From: Siphonodentalium dalli
Taxonomy: Eukaryota > Mollusca > Scaphopoda > Gadilida > Siphonodentaliidae
Assembly (NCBI GenBank): GCA_032622095.1
Contig: CP136061.1
Span: forward strand, 46,633,797 to 46,697,796
DNA length: 64,000 bases
Reading direction: 5' to 3'
Notes under the pieces: generated by a model
Database searches by the model: none
What the model was told of the DNA's origin: nothing
The model's input: the letters and a program-made list of their open reading frames with translations, nothing else
Shown here: in pieces, positions 25,501 through 32,857 of the stretch
Position numbering within the stretch: position 1 is the stretch's first letter
Layout of the letters: each line of letters begins with the position of its first letter
Made by a program: the position numbers and the translations under genes

Positions 25501-26516
25501 TGCTGAATGAGGTCCCCAAAGGGTAAAATTCTGACGATATCCTGAAGTGGGGCTAGCATTACCAAATTCACCCTCTGGGGACCTCATTCTGCTTAGGCCT
25601 CATCTTCTGGGAAGTATCTATAGTCTCAAATTAACATTGTTTTTAGTTACTTTTTTCCTTCTATTCAGTTTCTATATCCCCTAATGTGCAGAAGATAATA
25701 TGCATAATCTAGGTTTCTAATGTGTTGAGGCCTAAACAGAATGAGGTCCCCAGAGGGTGAATTTGACAATGCTAACTTGCCGTGGTTGGATATGTGGGTA
25801 GATCATTTCAGAGGAGGATTTAGTAAAAATGGCATTCCTGTATTGTTTCACAATTAAATATTTTGTAAGGAGGTTCGCTATCACGAGTGCTTTCAGAGGG
25901 CTCAAAGATGTTCATATTTTCCATTCTAGAGTTATCCTTTTTTTTGTTCCCCTGAAACTTTTTGGAAGGATATTATAACTAACATGTCCATGCATGCTTT
26001 CATTCAACCATCCAAGTTATCTGGATCATAACGTCAACAATATTACTCAGAATTGCATGGGATTTTGGATGTACAGTAATCTCACAGAGCTTTTCAAGCC
26101 ATATTTCCGACTAAATCCTGAAAAGTTAGCCATAATTCTGCTGTGTTTAAGGAGTCGATTATTTAGGGCTTTACTGTAGTTCAAATTTGAGAATGTGCAG
26201 ATTAAGTTCAAATTTTTAGATTGCAGTCATATGAATTTTGACAGTGATTATTTCCATACAAAGCCAGCTCTCACAAAAAGCTACCTTTTTCGGGTTACGT
26301 GCGGTCAACAACCTTTTATTGCACTAACAACTTTTTAAAATTCAAGAAAGTATTCTTTTTTATCATATATTTTTTATCTTTGTAGTGTTCCCCAACCCCG
26401 GATCAGGATTGAACAGACGACAGCCAGGACCGAGGATCTTACCGACCGGTCCTATTCCAGGCATGAGACCGAACAGACCCTCTCCGAGGGGACCCTTTGG
26501 AGGATTTGGATTCTAA
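7472..26516 (+). CDS. FBXO7: FBXO7, F-box only protein 7 (complete, ten coding exons)
   Basis: FBXO7 is the substrate receptor of an SCF (SKP1-CUL1-RBX1) ubiquitin ligase and, through its FP domain, a relative of the proteasome regulator PI31. Joined exons: 7472-7596, 10899-11388, 13227-13392, 13983-14060, 14657-14752, 19075-19127, 20618-20741, 24610-24647, 25271-25439, 26386-26516; total 1470 nt, 489 residues (human 522). All junctions keep frame and use GT-AG. Domains: N-terminal ubiquitin-like region (about 1-77), acidic/Ser-Thr linker (80-150), EPMLC start of the FP domain (about 155-320), F-box (about 329-376, LPYEVKIRLFSILDD then CKELK, IWRALFLRRFG), then a Pro/Arg/Gly-rich tail ending GPFGGFGF as in PI31-type proteins. 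A near-identical 132-bp copy of the end of exon 2 lies in intron 2. The gene is head-to-head with PSMA5. Confidence 0.95.
7712..8242 (+). mobile_element. tRNA-derived SINE in FBXO7 intron 1
   Basis: The head carries a pol III A-box-like TGGCCGAGTGGTTAGCATG and a B-box-like GGATCGATTCA with tRNA(Leu/Ser)-like spacing. A body with TGTGCACGTTAAAGAACCC, a string common in molluscan SINEs, follows, and a GATACA tail closes it near 8242. The inserted length and missing cloverleaf argue against a functional tRNA. Same orientation as FBXO7. Confidence 0.75.
8740..9790 (+). pseudogene. Dead LINE reverse transcriptase (CR1/Rex-like), FBXO7 intron 1
   Basis: Broken frames spell RT landmarks in order: NYRPVSLTSVSC near 8860, AILDFSKVLDTVPH near 9070, a VPQGTVLGPLL equivalent near 9235, LFADDF near 9327, and a C-terminal block near 9540-9750 (NPYLGLTI, MKWTAHINKA, GFLQSKL, LVRTKLEYAAIVWDP). 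Multiple stops and frameshifts, with no endonuclease domain seen. Same strand as FBXO7. Confidence 0.85.
9890..10320. repeat. Interspersed repeat tail with CAGA simple repeat
   Basis: Contains CCAAATTTGGTTTAAATCGG then TCCAGGGGTCTGGGAG, then (CAGA)n and TATATA, a common 3' tail layout of invertebrate interspersed repeats. A GTGCGC-type hairpin occurs near 10018. Nothing coding is seen from here to 10898. Confidence 0.5.
10899..11388 (+). CDS. FBXO7: FBXO7 exon 2 (Ubl end, linker, start of FP domain)
   Basis: Follows TTTCTTTCAG. Residues 42-205: SEFQLSLNRCDIL, GDTIYVLCRED (Ubl C-terminal strand; human GDLICLILQDD), then a Ser/Thr/Glu-rich linker, then EPMLCRES and the helix ending VIQ. Ends in phase 0 at GTAACA. 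Its last 117 coding bases are duplicated downstream. Confidence 0.93.
11537..11923. mobile_element. Two-palindrome element, TATATATGCGAG family (FBXO7 intron 2)
   Basis: Two palindromes built on CCAATGCATTCTCTTATATA and its complement (about 11556-11623 and 11843-11911) are separated by an AT-rich spacer that holds an AGCCCCAGACA/GGGGCTCC hairpin. The outer edges are AGTTTTACCCTGTGCC and GGCACAGGGTAAAACT. It sits exactly between the two copies of the exon 2 end. Confidence 0.8.
11924..12055 (+). pseudogene. FBXO7: Duplicated 3' end of FBXO7 exon 2 with its splice donor
   Basis: This 132-bp segment matches 11272-11403 at all but one base (CAT to CAC, both His). It covers 117 coding bases and 15 bases of intron, including GTAACA. 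If the AG at 11913-11914 served as acceptor, 11915-12040 would form a 126-nt in-frame exon (42 codons), repeating part of the FP domain. That acceptor has no polypyrimidine tract, so it is probably not used. Confidence 0.85.
12664..13020. mobile_element. Double-hairpin hAT-like MITE, long form (copy 1)
   Basis: First hairpin arms AATGAGGTCACCAGAGGGTG and GGGGACCTCATTCTGC; then the family's central filler (TCTATAGTCTCAAATTAACA), then the start of the second hairpin, which is truncated after GATGCTAGCCCACC. The outer end CAAGCCTTG is degraded to CAAGTCTGC. Confidence 0.85.
13045..13095. repeat. TAAATACTCATTGATGAGTAG-family repeat, reverse orientation
   Basis: GAATATTTCCTCTGGGATAG then ATCAATGAATATTTAGTATA resembles repeats near 43860, 45830, 48360 and 56400 in UBA3 introns. 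Lies upstream of FBXO7 exon 3. Confidence 0.5.
13227..13392 (+). CDS. FBXO7: FBXO7 exon 3 (FP domain)
   Basis: Follows TTATTTTCCAG. RDDGSVECTLPNDLMPSDWK then KPGLGYKIFYTHRC and GTCLIVHG; aligns with human MPEKWKLSGVYKLQYMH and GNLIVVNA. Ends in phase 1 at GTAATT. Confidence 0.92.
13496..13931. mobile_element. Double-hairpin hAT-like MITE, long form (copy 2)
   Basis: The outer ends CAAGCCTTGAAAT and ATTTCAAGCCTTG enclose hairpin 1 (13530-13620), the central filler, and hairpin 2 (13815-13900). It ends about 50 bp before exon 4. Confidence 0.9.
13983..14060 (+). CDS. FBXO7: FBXO7 exon 4 (FP domain)
   Basis: Follows TTTATTTTCCAG. GKLNVDEDVWFKFQIKSQHF then TSDTTAG. Phase 1 in, phase 1 out, donor GTAAGA. 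Confidence 0.88.
14230..14600. mobile_element. Double-hairpin MITE, rearranged copy 3
   Basis: Starts inside hairpin 1 (CATCACTAAATTCACCCTCT), continues through the family filler, and ends with hairpin 2 (AATGAAGTCCCCAGTTGGTG to CACCCTGTGAGGACCTC). The outer left end is missing. Confidence 0.8.
14657..14752 (+). CDS. FBXO7: FBXO7 exon 5 (end of FP domain)
   Basis: Follows TTATTCCAG. GTETSKCYKSLPKLSRQFND then SVVLPLVQALRQG, matching human [20 protein letters not shown]. Donor GTATCT, phase 1. Confidence 0.92.
15106..15359. mobile_element. Double-hairpin hAT-like MITE, short complete form (copy 4, 254 bp)
   Basis: The ends CAAGCCTTGAAATAGTGTGT and ACTATTTCAAGGCTTG enclose two back-to-back hairpins with no filler. 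Flanks CCGAGTGC (15098-15105) and CAGAGTGC (15360-15367) match at 7 of 8, consistent with an 8-bp target duplication. Confidence 0.93.
15777..16707. mobile_element. Second copy of the CAGGGTTTCCGCTA-ended element
   Basis: The left end is CAGTGTTTCCGCTAGGGGG and the right end TAGCGGAATCCCTG. The 7-bp repeat CAATAAT is flush with both ends (15770-15776 and 16708-16714). Inner segments (TCACACAATTGATATTGACTCGAG) recur near 44480-44620. No transposase is seen. Confidence 0.72.
17099..18043. mobile_element. Terminal-inverted-repeat element, GAGATCAATGTACTCTGTTG family (copy 1)
   Basis: The first about 65 bp (GGGAGATCAATGTACTCTGT, GGATTCGAGCATGAGAACAG) are mirrored at the right end (CTGTTTTCATGCTCGAATCC to CAGGGTACATTTATCTCC). 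Inside lie an imperfect 80-bp-arm hairpin (17460-17626) and a 113-bp direct duplication (17637-17712 / 17750-17825). A short relative is at 24713-24862. Confidence 0.75.
18060..18772. repeat. 122-bp tandem array, six units, GC-rich
   Basis: Units start at about 18101, 18223, 18345, 18483, 18605 and 18727 (TTCAAGTCGATAGCTC then CCGTTTCCGAGATCTCGTCT then GCGCATGCGCGAAGCTGGCG). The third unit is diverged. It starts after TGATGAGCCCGACGTTG, a common head of this kind of repeat. Open frames on both strands here are repeat artefacts. Confidence 0.92.
18773..19022. mobile_element. Two-palindrome TTAA-ended MITE (copy 2)
   Basis: Begins TTAACCCTTTCATGACAGG and ends CACAGAAGGGTTAA, enclosing two TATATATGCGAG palindromes. 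TTAA at both edges is the piggyBac-type target. It ends 52 bp before FBXO7 exon 6. Confidence 0.85.
19075..19127 (+). CDS. FBXO7: FBXO7 exon 6 (start of F-box)
   Basis: Follows TTTTTTATTTCCAG. AVGLPIKSGITALPYEVK, aligned with human LPDVFGLVVLPLELK. Donor GTTGGT is weak; phase 0. Confidence 0.88.
19374..19818. mobile_element. Double-hairpin hAT-like MITE, long form (copy 5)
   Basis: Outer ends AAGCCTTGAAATATTGTGTC and TTTCCAGACTTG, two hairpins and the full central filler including CCCATAATATGCAGAAGATA. Moderately diverged. Confidence 0.87.
20236..20495. mobile_element. Two-palindrome TTAA-ended MITE (copy 3)
   Basis: Begins TTAACCCTTTCATGACTAGC, ends GCCATGAAAGGGTTAA; two palindromes near 20285-20345 and 20380-20440. 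Confidence 0.87.
20618..20741 (+). CDS. FBXO7: FBXO7 exon 7 (F-box core)
   Basis: Follows TTTTTGCAG. IRLFSILDDGCVLNIGATCK then ELKIVCKDRAIWRALFLRRF G; human [20 protein letters not shown]. Contains the SKP1-binding helices. Donor GTGAGT, phase 1. Confidence 0.93.
21240..22110. repeat. Divergent tandem repeats (AACTCAAACATTTT / ATACAGATCGAGTTCGAAT)
   Basis: Blocks of about 120-130 bp carrying AACTCAAACATTTTCTATCC, CAAATTTGGTATATG and ACAGATCGAGTTCGAATATG recur four times, preceded by a CCGTCTGTCC simple-repeat head. FBXO7 intron 7; between 22110 and 23190 only decayed relatives are visible. Confidence 0.75.
23190..23830. repeat. Tandem blocks of the CATGGCCGCCAGCAGTCATC family
   Basis: Repeated segments (TCATCCGATCATCACCAAA, GGGTGACCTCTAGATGGGA, ATGGCTGCCAGCGTCCATCT). 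The same family is at 30187-31345 and 54871-55575. Confidence 0.75.
24034..24375. mobile_element. Double-hairpin MITE, internally deleted (copy 6)
   Basis: The left end CAAGCCTTGAAATAGTGTGT is followed directly by the tail of hairpin 1, then filler, then complete hairpin 2, ending ATTATTTCAAGGC. Most of hairpin 1 has been lost. Confidence 0.85.
24610..24647 (+). CDS. FBXO7: FBXO7 exon 8 (38-nt mini-exon)
   Basis: Follows TTTATTTTACAG. SKDNNNLNQHWLE, aligned with human DNTVRVQDTDWKE. Donor GTAGGT; frame is kept on both sides (phase 1 in, 0 out). Confidence 0.88.
24713..24862. mobile_element. Short terminal-inverted-repeat element, GTTGAGTTGGATATTC family (copy 2)
   Basis: GGGGATAAACAGACTGTTGA and GGATTTGAGCATGAAAACTG are mirrored by CAGGCTCAAATCCTCTGATA and GGGTAAGTTTATCCCC. 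About 150 bp; relative of 17099-18043. Confidence 0.75.
25035..25163. repeat. Near-perfect palindrome, arms about 61 bp
   Basis: GAAACACGTGGTCAAACTG through AATCAAGTGGT is mirrored by ACCACTTGATT through GACCACGTGTTTC around the 7-base loop AATAATA. Likely a MITE; lies 107 bp before exon 9. Confidence 0.88.
25271..25439 (+). CDS. FBXO7: FBXO7 exon 9
   Basis: Follows TTGCTTCCAG. EYKIQYRKYKEWIRMTEEIT onward to FGMIGGDYDLNPNFN. The IIGGEYD-like motif of human FBXO7 is present as MIGGDYD. Donor GTAAGT, phase 1. Confidence 0.93.
25475..25780. mobile_element. Double-hairpin MITE, right-truncated (copy 7)
   Basis: Left end CAAGCCTTGAAATAGTGTCT, hairpin 1 complete, filler, and only the left arm of hairpin 2 (CAGAATGAGGTCCCCAGAGG). 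Begins 36 bp after exon 9. Confidence 0.85.
26090..26180. mobile_element. Half copy of the 48559-48706 palindrome
   Basis: TTTTCAAGCCATATTTCCGACTA through TTTACTGTA matches the loop and right arm of the perfect palindrome at 48559-48706; the left arm is missing. Confidence 0.75.
26386..26516 (+). CDS. FBXO7: FBXO7 exon 10 (terminal, Pro/Arg/Gly-rich)
   Basis: Follows TATCTTTGTAG. MFPNPGSGLNRRQPGPRILP then TGPIPGMRPNRPSPRGPFGG FGF and TAA. This Pro-Arg tail corresponds to the proline-rich C-terminus of FBXO7 and PI31. Confidence 0.93.
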
Positions 26517-26725
26517 ATGAGCTCAATTATTCTCTGATCATGATCATGTCCCAGCCCTAGTGGGTCAATCACACTACTTAAGCTGAATTGGTCAAGTTTG
26601 TATATTTCCGTTGATTGGGATACCAAGCAGGGTTCGCGCTGCCACTTGCCAAACTTGCCAATGGCAAAAATAATCGACATTTGGCAAAAAATATTTTCAT
26701 TTGGCAAGTAACTTTTAAATTCCTC

Positions 26726-26731
26726 AATAAA
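26726..26731 (+). terminator. Poly(A) signal AATAAA for FBXO7
   Basis: First AATAAA after the stop codon, about 210 nt downstream. The intervening 3'UTR includes a TTTGGCAAAAAATATTTTCA segment repeated near 27160, so part of the UTR is repeat-derived. Confidence 0.6.
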
Positions 26732-27221
26732 GTTGAAAATTATCGGTCAATCAATACCATTCATTTTTTAGGAAACTATTGCAATAGAATTATATTGGAG
26801 GTGTTTTATATGGTTTCGGAAAAGTTAACACCTCCAATAAGATGCAGTTAATCTGGTAACATTATTATCGATGGGTGGATGGATTACCAATATTTAGTGT
26901 GATGGTGGTGTTTACATAGCTAATCCTCTTGTGATGTTCCCTTCTGTTGAAGCAACTCTTCTACCATTTTATTGTTCGGTGATTGGTTTTTTGTTGTATG
27001 ATAAACCTCAATAGAGATGAATGCTAGCAAAATTATTAACTAACTGCTTTCCTATCGATATCAAACTTCATTAACCGCGAATGTCGAAACATAAAACTCA
27101 ATCAAGGTTGCAGAAAATGATACTATCAGGGATCACATTTCGCAAATTCTAATAGAATTTGGCAAAAAATATTTTCATTTGGTAAATTATTTGGCAAAAG
27201 TAAATTTCCTGAAAAAGTAAC

Positions 27222-27378
27222 TAAATAAATGTTAATTTGAGACTATAGATACTTACCAGAAGATGAGTTCTAAGTAGTATGAGGTCCCCAGAGGTGAAGT
27301 TGGTGATGCTAGCCTGCTGTGCATCACCAAATTCACCCTCTGGGAACCTCATTCAGCAAATGACAGTCACACTATTTG
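27222..27378. mobile_element. Double-hairpin MITE, partial (copy 8)
   Basis: Filler end (TTAATTTGAGACTATAGATA) plus one hairpin (AGTATGAGGTCCCCAGAGG to CCTCTGGGAACCTCATTCAG) and the start of the outer right repeat. The surrounding intergenic DNA has no coding signal. Confidence 0.82.
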
Positions 27379-27761
27379 ATCTTGACCTTGTAATAGGCAT
27401 GTGACTTGTATTGACAAATGAGGCAATTAACTCTTTCATCACTGAATAGTGGCTTAATAGTTACTTATATCCCATAACCATGAATATCTAGCAATAATAT
27501 TAAAAAAATAGTATTTGCATGTTATGTGAAATATCCACCATACTAGTAATTTTTACCTTTGGAAATCTATATATCGTCGTGTTCGGGAGATATTGACGTA
27601 TAAAATTACTAAGTTTCAAAACAATTCACCATAGGATGCCTGTATTTGATATAATTGCACGCTCATGTGGGCTGCAGTGATGAAGTGTAATTTTTAATTT
27701 GCCTGCAAAAGCGGGCTGCCGTGATGAAAGAGTTAACATATTGGTTGTGATTTCTGACAAT

Positions 27762-28151
27762 TTAACCCTTTACCCAACAAACCGGCCAAATAAAGATTCA
27801 ACAGCCTAAAATATCTTCGGTCTGTCTCAATAGAACCATACACATATGGATATCATTGGAACCGGCTCCTTGGCCACATTGTGATAGTTACAGTTATGCC
27901 CTGTGCCAATGCATTCTCTTATATATGCGAGTCGACCATAGGTCGCCTCGCATATATAAGAGAATGCATTGGCCTAAAACAAATCTGTTTTTAACACTTT
28001 TTACCATTTTTTCTTACATTCTTTAACAATTTTATAATTTTTAATGTGTTAAGCCAATGCATTCTCTTATATATGCGAGGCGACCTATGGTCGACTCGCA
28101 TATATAAGAGAATGCATTGGTACAGGGCAGTTCTGTTGGGTAAAGGGTTAA
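27762..28151. mobile_element. Two-palindrome TTAA-ended element, TTTACCCAACA variant (390 bp)
   Basis: Begins TTAACCCTTTACCCAACAAA and ends TCTGTTGGGTAAAGGGTTAA. Carries two near-perfect palindromes around GCATTCTCTTATATATGCGA (27905-27974 and 28053-28120). A second copy in opposite orientation lies at 29390-29790. Confidence 0.9.
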
Positions 28152-28175
28152 AGATGGTCTATCTCTTCCTAACAA

Positions 28176-28383
28176 GTTTTATATAGTTTCCGGGGTATAA
28201 AATAATAAATATGAAGCGAAGACACCTGTTTTATATAGTTTCCGGGGTATAAAATAATAAATATGAAGCGAAGACACCTGTTTTATATAGTTTCCGGGGT
28301 ATAAAATAATAAATATGAAGCGAAGACACCTGTTTTATATAGTTTCCTGGGTATAAAATAATAAATATGAAGCGAAGACACCT
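28176..28383. repeat. 52-bp minisatellite, four units
   Basis: Unit starts at 28176, 28228, 28280 and 28332 (GTTTTATATAGTTTCCGGGG then TATAAAATAATAAATATGAA then GCGAAGACACCT). Only one base differs (CCTGGG in unit 4), so expansion is recent. Confidence 0.96.
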
Positions 28384-29389
28384 GTCCGAGAAATTTTTTC
28401 TGGTACATTTTTACATTCTCTCGGGACAGTTTTATGGGCTATTTCTTTAACAGAAACTTCAGGCAATTTTGGAGCATAGCAAGAGGGATAACTCTCCATT
28501 AAGGGGAATTGTTATTATGCCTGTATAGAATATAATTTGTAGTCTTGAAATCGGGTTTATAAAAATTATGTTGTTGTTGCAATTATGGCCCTGAAGCAGT
28601 AGACCATCTTAAAGCTATTCAATTAACCACTTGACAAAAAGAGTTCTTTTGCACGGGCGCAAATGGAGTGGAGAAAAGGTTGTCATTAATTAACAGAAAC
28701 ATATGGAATTGACCAATTCAGCTTTGAGCCCTGTGAATTATCAATAATCAATTCAACTCGTATTCAATTCAACATCATTGCCATTAGTGCTGAATAATTA
28801 ATTTTTCTACAAAATATATTGATCCTAAAGCCACATGGCGGTTTGCACTCCAAAATACAACTAATAATATTGGCTTTTGAATTGTTCCTGGTATCGAAAT
28901 AGGTCAATAAATACCTGAACTACCTTTCTATGTGCATTATATGTCCCAGAAAGACGCATTGAAGTCTTAAAAATTACAACTTCGAACACAATGGACTGTG
29001 CCGTTTGTGTTCATCGGAATTCTTGAATCGGAATTTCTGGAAAAAATATTCCATTATCTTAACATGAAACTATTAAAAATCATAATGCACTGCTGTTTCT
29101 TCATTTTAATCATCAAAATTATTTAGTGCCATAAATGCTGCAGAGCGACGACAGCTCTAGATTTTTCTTCCCATGGTGTACAGGTGCACTATTTATGACC
29201 ACTGACTAAAAAAATTGAACAGACTCAAACTTCTCAAATTTAGTGAAAAATGTAACAAAACACATATTTAAAGCACAATATTAACAGATTTTTTCGGAAA
29301 TCTTCTGCGGATGTATGTTTTGAGATACCTCTTTCCAAATTATGTACATATAATTTCAGGCAAATGGATTGAGAAAAGGTACCCATTAG

Positions 29390-29790
29390 TTAACCCTTTA
29401 CCCAACAGAACGGCCCTGTGCCAATGCATTCTCTTATATATGCGAGTCGACCATAGGTCGCCTCGCATATATAAGAGAATGCATTGGCTTAACACATTAA
29501 ACATTATAAAATTGTTAAAGAATGTAAGAAAAAATGGTAAAAAGTGTTAAAAAAAGATTTTTTTTTAGGCCAATACATTCTCTTATATATGCGAGGCAAC
29601 CTATGGTCGACTCGCATATATAAGAGAATGCATTGGCACATGGCATAACTGTAACTATCACAATGTGGTCAAGGAGCCGGTTCCAATGATATCCATATTT
29701 GTGTGGTTCTATTGAGACAGACCGAAGATATTTTAGGCTGTTGAAGCTTTATTTGGCCGGTTTTGGCCGGTTTGTTGGGTAAAGGGTTAA
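29390..29790. mobile_element. Two-palindrome TTAA-ended element, TTTACCCAACA variant (401 bp)
   Basis: Begins TTAACCCTTTACCCAACAGA and ends TTGTTGGGTAAAGGGTTAA. The interior is the reverse complement of the 27762-28151 copy (CCGGTTCCAATGATATCCAT, GACAGACCGAAGATATTTTA). It is close in sequence. Confidence 0.9.
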
Positions 29791-30186
29791 CAGAAATACT
29801 TGGACTTGACCAATTCAGCCCTATTTTGGGCCCTGTGAATTATCAATAATCGATTCAACTCATATTCAATTTCAACATTGCCAATAAATTGTACTGAATA
29901 ATTAATATCTTACAATGATTTTTGCAAAATATATTGACCTAAAGATAGAAGCAGGTAAACCATATGTTAATATCACCAACCAACCTCAGGAGATAAACTT
30001 ACTTAGTAGTAGGTCCCTGCGAATTAGAACTTTTCTGCAGATTTGAAACCGAATTGGGAGGCCGATATCGAAATCAAATCGGCTAGGCACTGGCATATGC
30101 AATAGGTCCCAATGGTAATTTGTTCATGCTTGCGATTCCCGTGTTGTATAATTTATATATAATTCTGATTTTTTTTTAGTTTTAGT

Positions 30187-31345
30187 AATTATTAGCTCAA
30201 CTTACTTTTGTAAGTTTGAGCTATTGCCATGGTTTGGCGTCCGTCGTACGTGTGTCTGTGTGTGCGTGTGTCCGTCAACAATTTCCTTTGGCGCGGGCTT
30301 CAGGTCATACCTTTGGTCTGATCTTTATGAAATTTGTCATGAATGTTGACATTGACATGTAGATGGGAACAGGTCATTTTTGGGGTCATTCGGCCAAAAA
30401 ACATGGCCACTGGCAGCCATCTTGGATTTCAAGATTCAATCCATTGGCGCGGGGTACTGTTCGTCTGATCATCATGAAATTTGTCATTGATGTTAATAAT
30501 GACATGTAGATGGGAACGAGTGATTTTGGGGTCGTTCGGCCAAAAAACATGGCCGCCAGCAGCCATCTTGGATTTTACTCTTTGCATGACTATATCCTTT
30601 GGCGTGGGCTACAGGTCGTTGCGTTGGTCGGAAGTTTATGAAATTTGTCATGGATGTTAACACTAACATGTAGATGGGAACGGGTGATTTTGGAGTCGTT
30701 CGGCCAAAAAACATGGCCGCCAGCAGCCATCTTGGATTTTACTCTTTGCATGACTAAATCCTTTTGCACGGGCTACAGGTTGTACCTTGGTCTAATCTTT
30801 ATGAAATTTGTCATGAATGTTGACATTGACATGTAGATGGGAATGAGTCATTTTGGGGTCATTCGGCCAAAAAACATGGCCACTGGCAGCCATCTTGGAT
30901 TTCAAGATTCAATCCATTGGTGCGGGCTACAGGTCGTACTGTTCATCTGATCATCATGAAATTTGTCATGGATGTTAATAATGACATGTAGATGGGAACG
31001 AGTGATTTTGGGGTCGTTCGGCCAAAAAACATGTCCGCCAGCAGCTAACTTGGATTTTACTCTTTGCATGACTAAATCCTTTGGTGCGGGCTACAGGTCG
31101 TAGCTTTGGTCAGATGGTCATGAAATTTGTAATGGATGATAACAATGACATGTAGATGGGAACGAGTCCTTTTGGGGTCAATTGGCCATAAAACATGGCC
31201 GCCAGCAGCCATCTTGTATTTTACTCTTTGCATCACTAAATCCTTTGGCGCAGGTTAGACATTTCTATTAGCACCTTTCCTATTCCTCCATTTACTGTCA
31301 ACCATTAAATTATTCCCCTTCCTAAGTTGAGCTACAGTGTCATTG
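30187..31345. repeat. About 140-bp tandem repeats, CATGGCCGCCAGCAGCCATC family
   Basis: Seven to eight diverged units with GAAATTTGTCATGAATGTTG, ACATGTAGATGGGAACGAG and TTCGGCCAAAAAACATGGCC. The head is AGCTCAACTTACTTTTGTAA and the tail is CCTAAGTTGAGCTACAGTGT, which are partly mirrored. Open frames here are repeat artefacts. Confidence 0.88.
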
Positions 31346-32270
31346 ACACTTTCATTTCAGATTACATTTATATGGAAAATGAAATTTCACCCTTAATCTG
31401 GATGCAATTTGTATCTTTACGGTGCCATTGCCGCATAATCTGTAGACAGATTCGTGGCATACCGGTAACTGGTGATATATTTACATGTATACCCACCATC
31501 GACCAGCATGCAAAAAAAGGGTCTACACCAATCCTGATCACAACTAAAAATGAATTACCACATAATAAACTGCTAGGCCATTTAGGACAGTTGGTCTCTT
31601 TTAAGTATGTGCGCTTTTTGAGGCTATATAAGTGAACTAGCCTATATTGGGACAGACATCGCGGATTGATCACTCTTATCTCATCCCCATCACCCTGTGC
31701 AAAATTGGAAACAATTTCTAAATGATGGGTACAAATTGGATATTCGAATTGGATGTCCCATTTGGTGTCGACACTGAATCATACTGGCAATATCGACGTC
31801 AAATTGAATCGCAAATATTTGCAGAGCCCTTCTCAGTGGTGTTAATAATTATGAGTCAAGCAAAAATATTTGGGGTAAAAATGTACCATCTTTCCAAAAA
31901 CATTTGTCCACTGTTTTAATAATCAAAGCAGCAGCTTACCAATGATCCACAATGCATTATGGTCAAAGAAGTTAGCTTCGAAAATCTAGTGATAAATTTT
32001 CTATATTTTTTACAATGAATCATTCAGGATGAAACATTAGTGCTAAATATTAACATCATATGTAATTCAGATGTCATGATAGGGCACAAACACTGCTGTT
32101 AAAGTTTCCAGCAACAATAGCTGAATGTCACATACTTCAAACTTATGCAGTGCCTAAATAGTCAAATACCTGGCTCTTGTTTTAAAAAAAAAAAAATCCC
32201 TCCTCCATCAAAAGATATTTTTCCCTGATGTCCGTAAACCAACTTAACAATACTACTGTGACCTAACTTT
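31346..32270. other. Intergenic, no recognised feature
   Basis: Two anonymous overlapping ORFs of about 100 codons (31327-31673, both strands) without recognisable homology or composition; no exon pattern seen. Confidence 0.5.
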
Positions 32271-32277
32271 ATATGGA

Positions 32278-32435
32278 AATAATAGAGACAAGAGAACACA
32301 AACATTGAGTGGGTCTCTAAATAATAGAGAGCACACAACATTGAGTGGGTCTCTAAATAATAGAGTGCACAAACATATTATATGTATGTATTTAAATAAT
32401 AGAGACAAGAGAACACAAACATTGTGTGGGGCTTT
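32278..32435. repeat. Short tandem repeat, AATAATAGAGACAAGAGAAC family
   Basis: ATTGAGTGGGTCTCTAAATA and AATAATAGAGACAAGAGAAC recur three to four times with indels. Confidence 0.8.
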
Positions 32436-32794
32436 AAAATTTTATGCCAACTTCAAAAATGTTATTTAATTATGATATTGTTAATGTACAGATTAAAATT
32501 TATTAATTCACAGAGTTATTTATTCCTGACACCTATTTCTCATAATAGAAGAAATAAATTTATTAAACGCCTGTTCCCATCAAAAAGCATTGTTCATTGT
32601 ATTGGGATGTGTCATGTTCTTCAAGCGATTCCACACATGTATGGAATCGGAACGACCATGAAACCGGAACTGTTTTGTCTGTTTCTGAATTAACATTGTG
32701 AGTCTTTATTGTTAAATTGTTGGATTCTAGGAAGGGTGGTTTGCAATAAACACAAAACAACACATGTTAAAGGATTTGTTGATATGGTACTTGT

Positions 32795-32857
32795 GCCAAT
32801 GCAGAAGGATAGAACGAGTGGCGACAGCGAGTTCTATCCTTCGGCACTGGCACTCAT
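32795..32857. repeat. Short hairpin, GCCAATGCAGAAGGATAGAAC
   Basis: GTGCCAATGCAGAAGGATAG is partly mirrored by CTATCCTTCGGCACTGGCAC. MITE-like; the rest of 32436-34121 shows nothing coding. Confidence 0.6.

Noticed and set aside
31327-31673. Two overlapping ORFs of about 100 codons between FBXO7 and UBA3
   Set aside because: No recognisable family, no splice context, both strands open; adjoining the end of a tandem repeat family.
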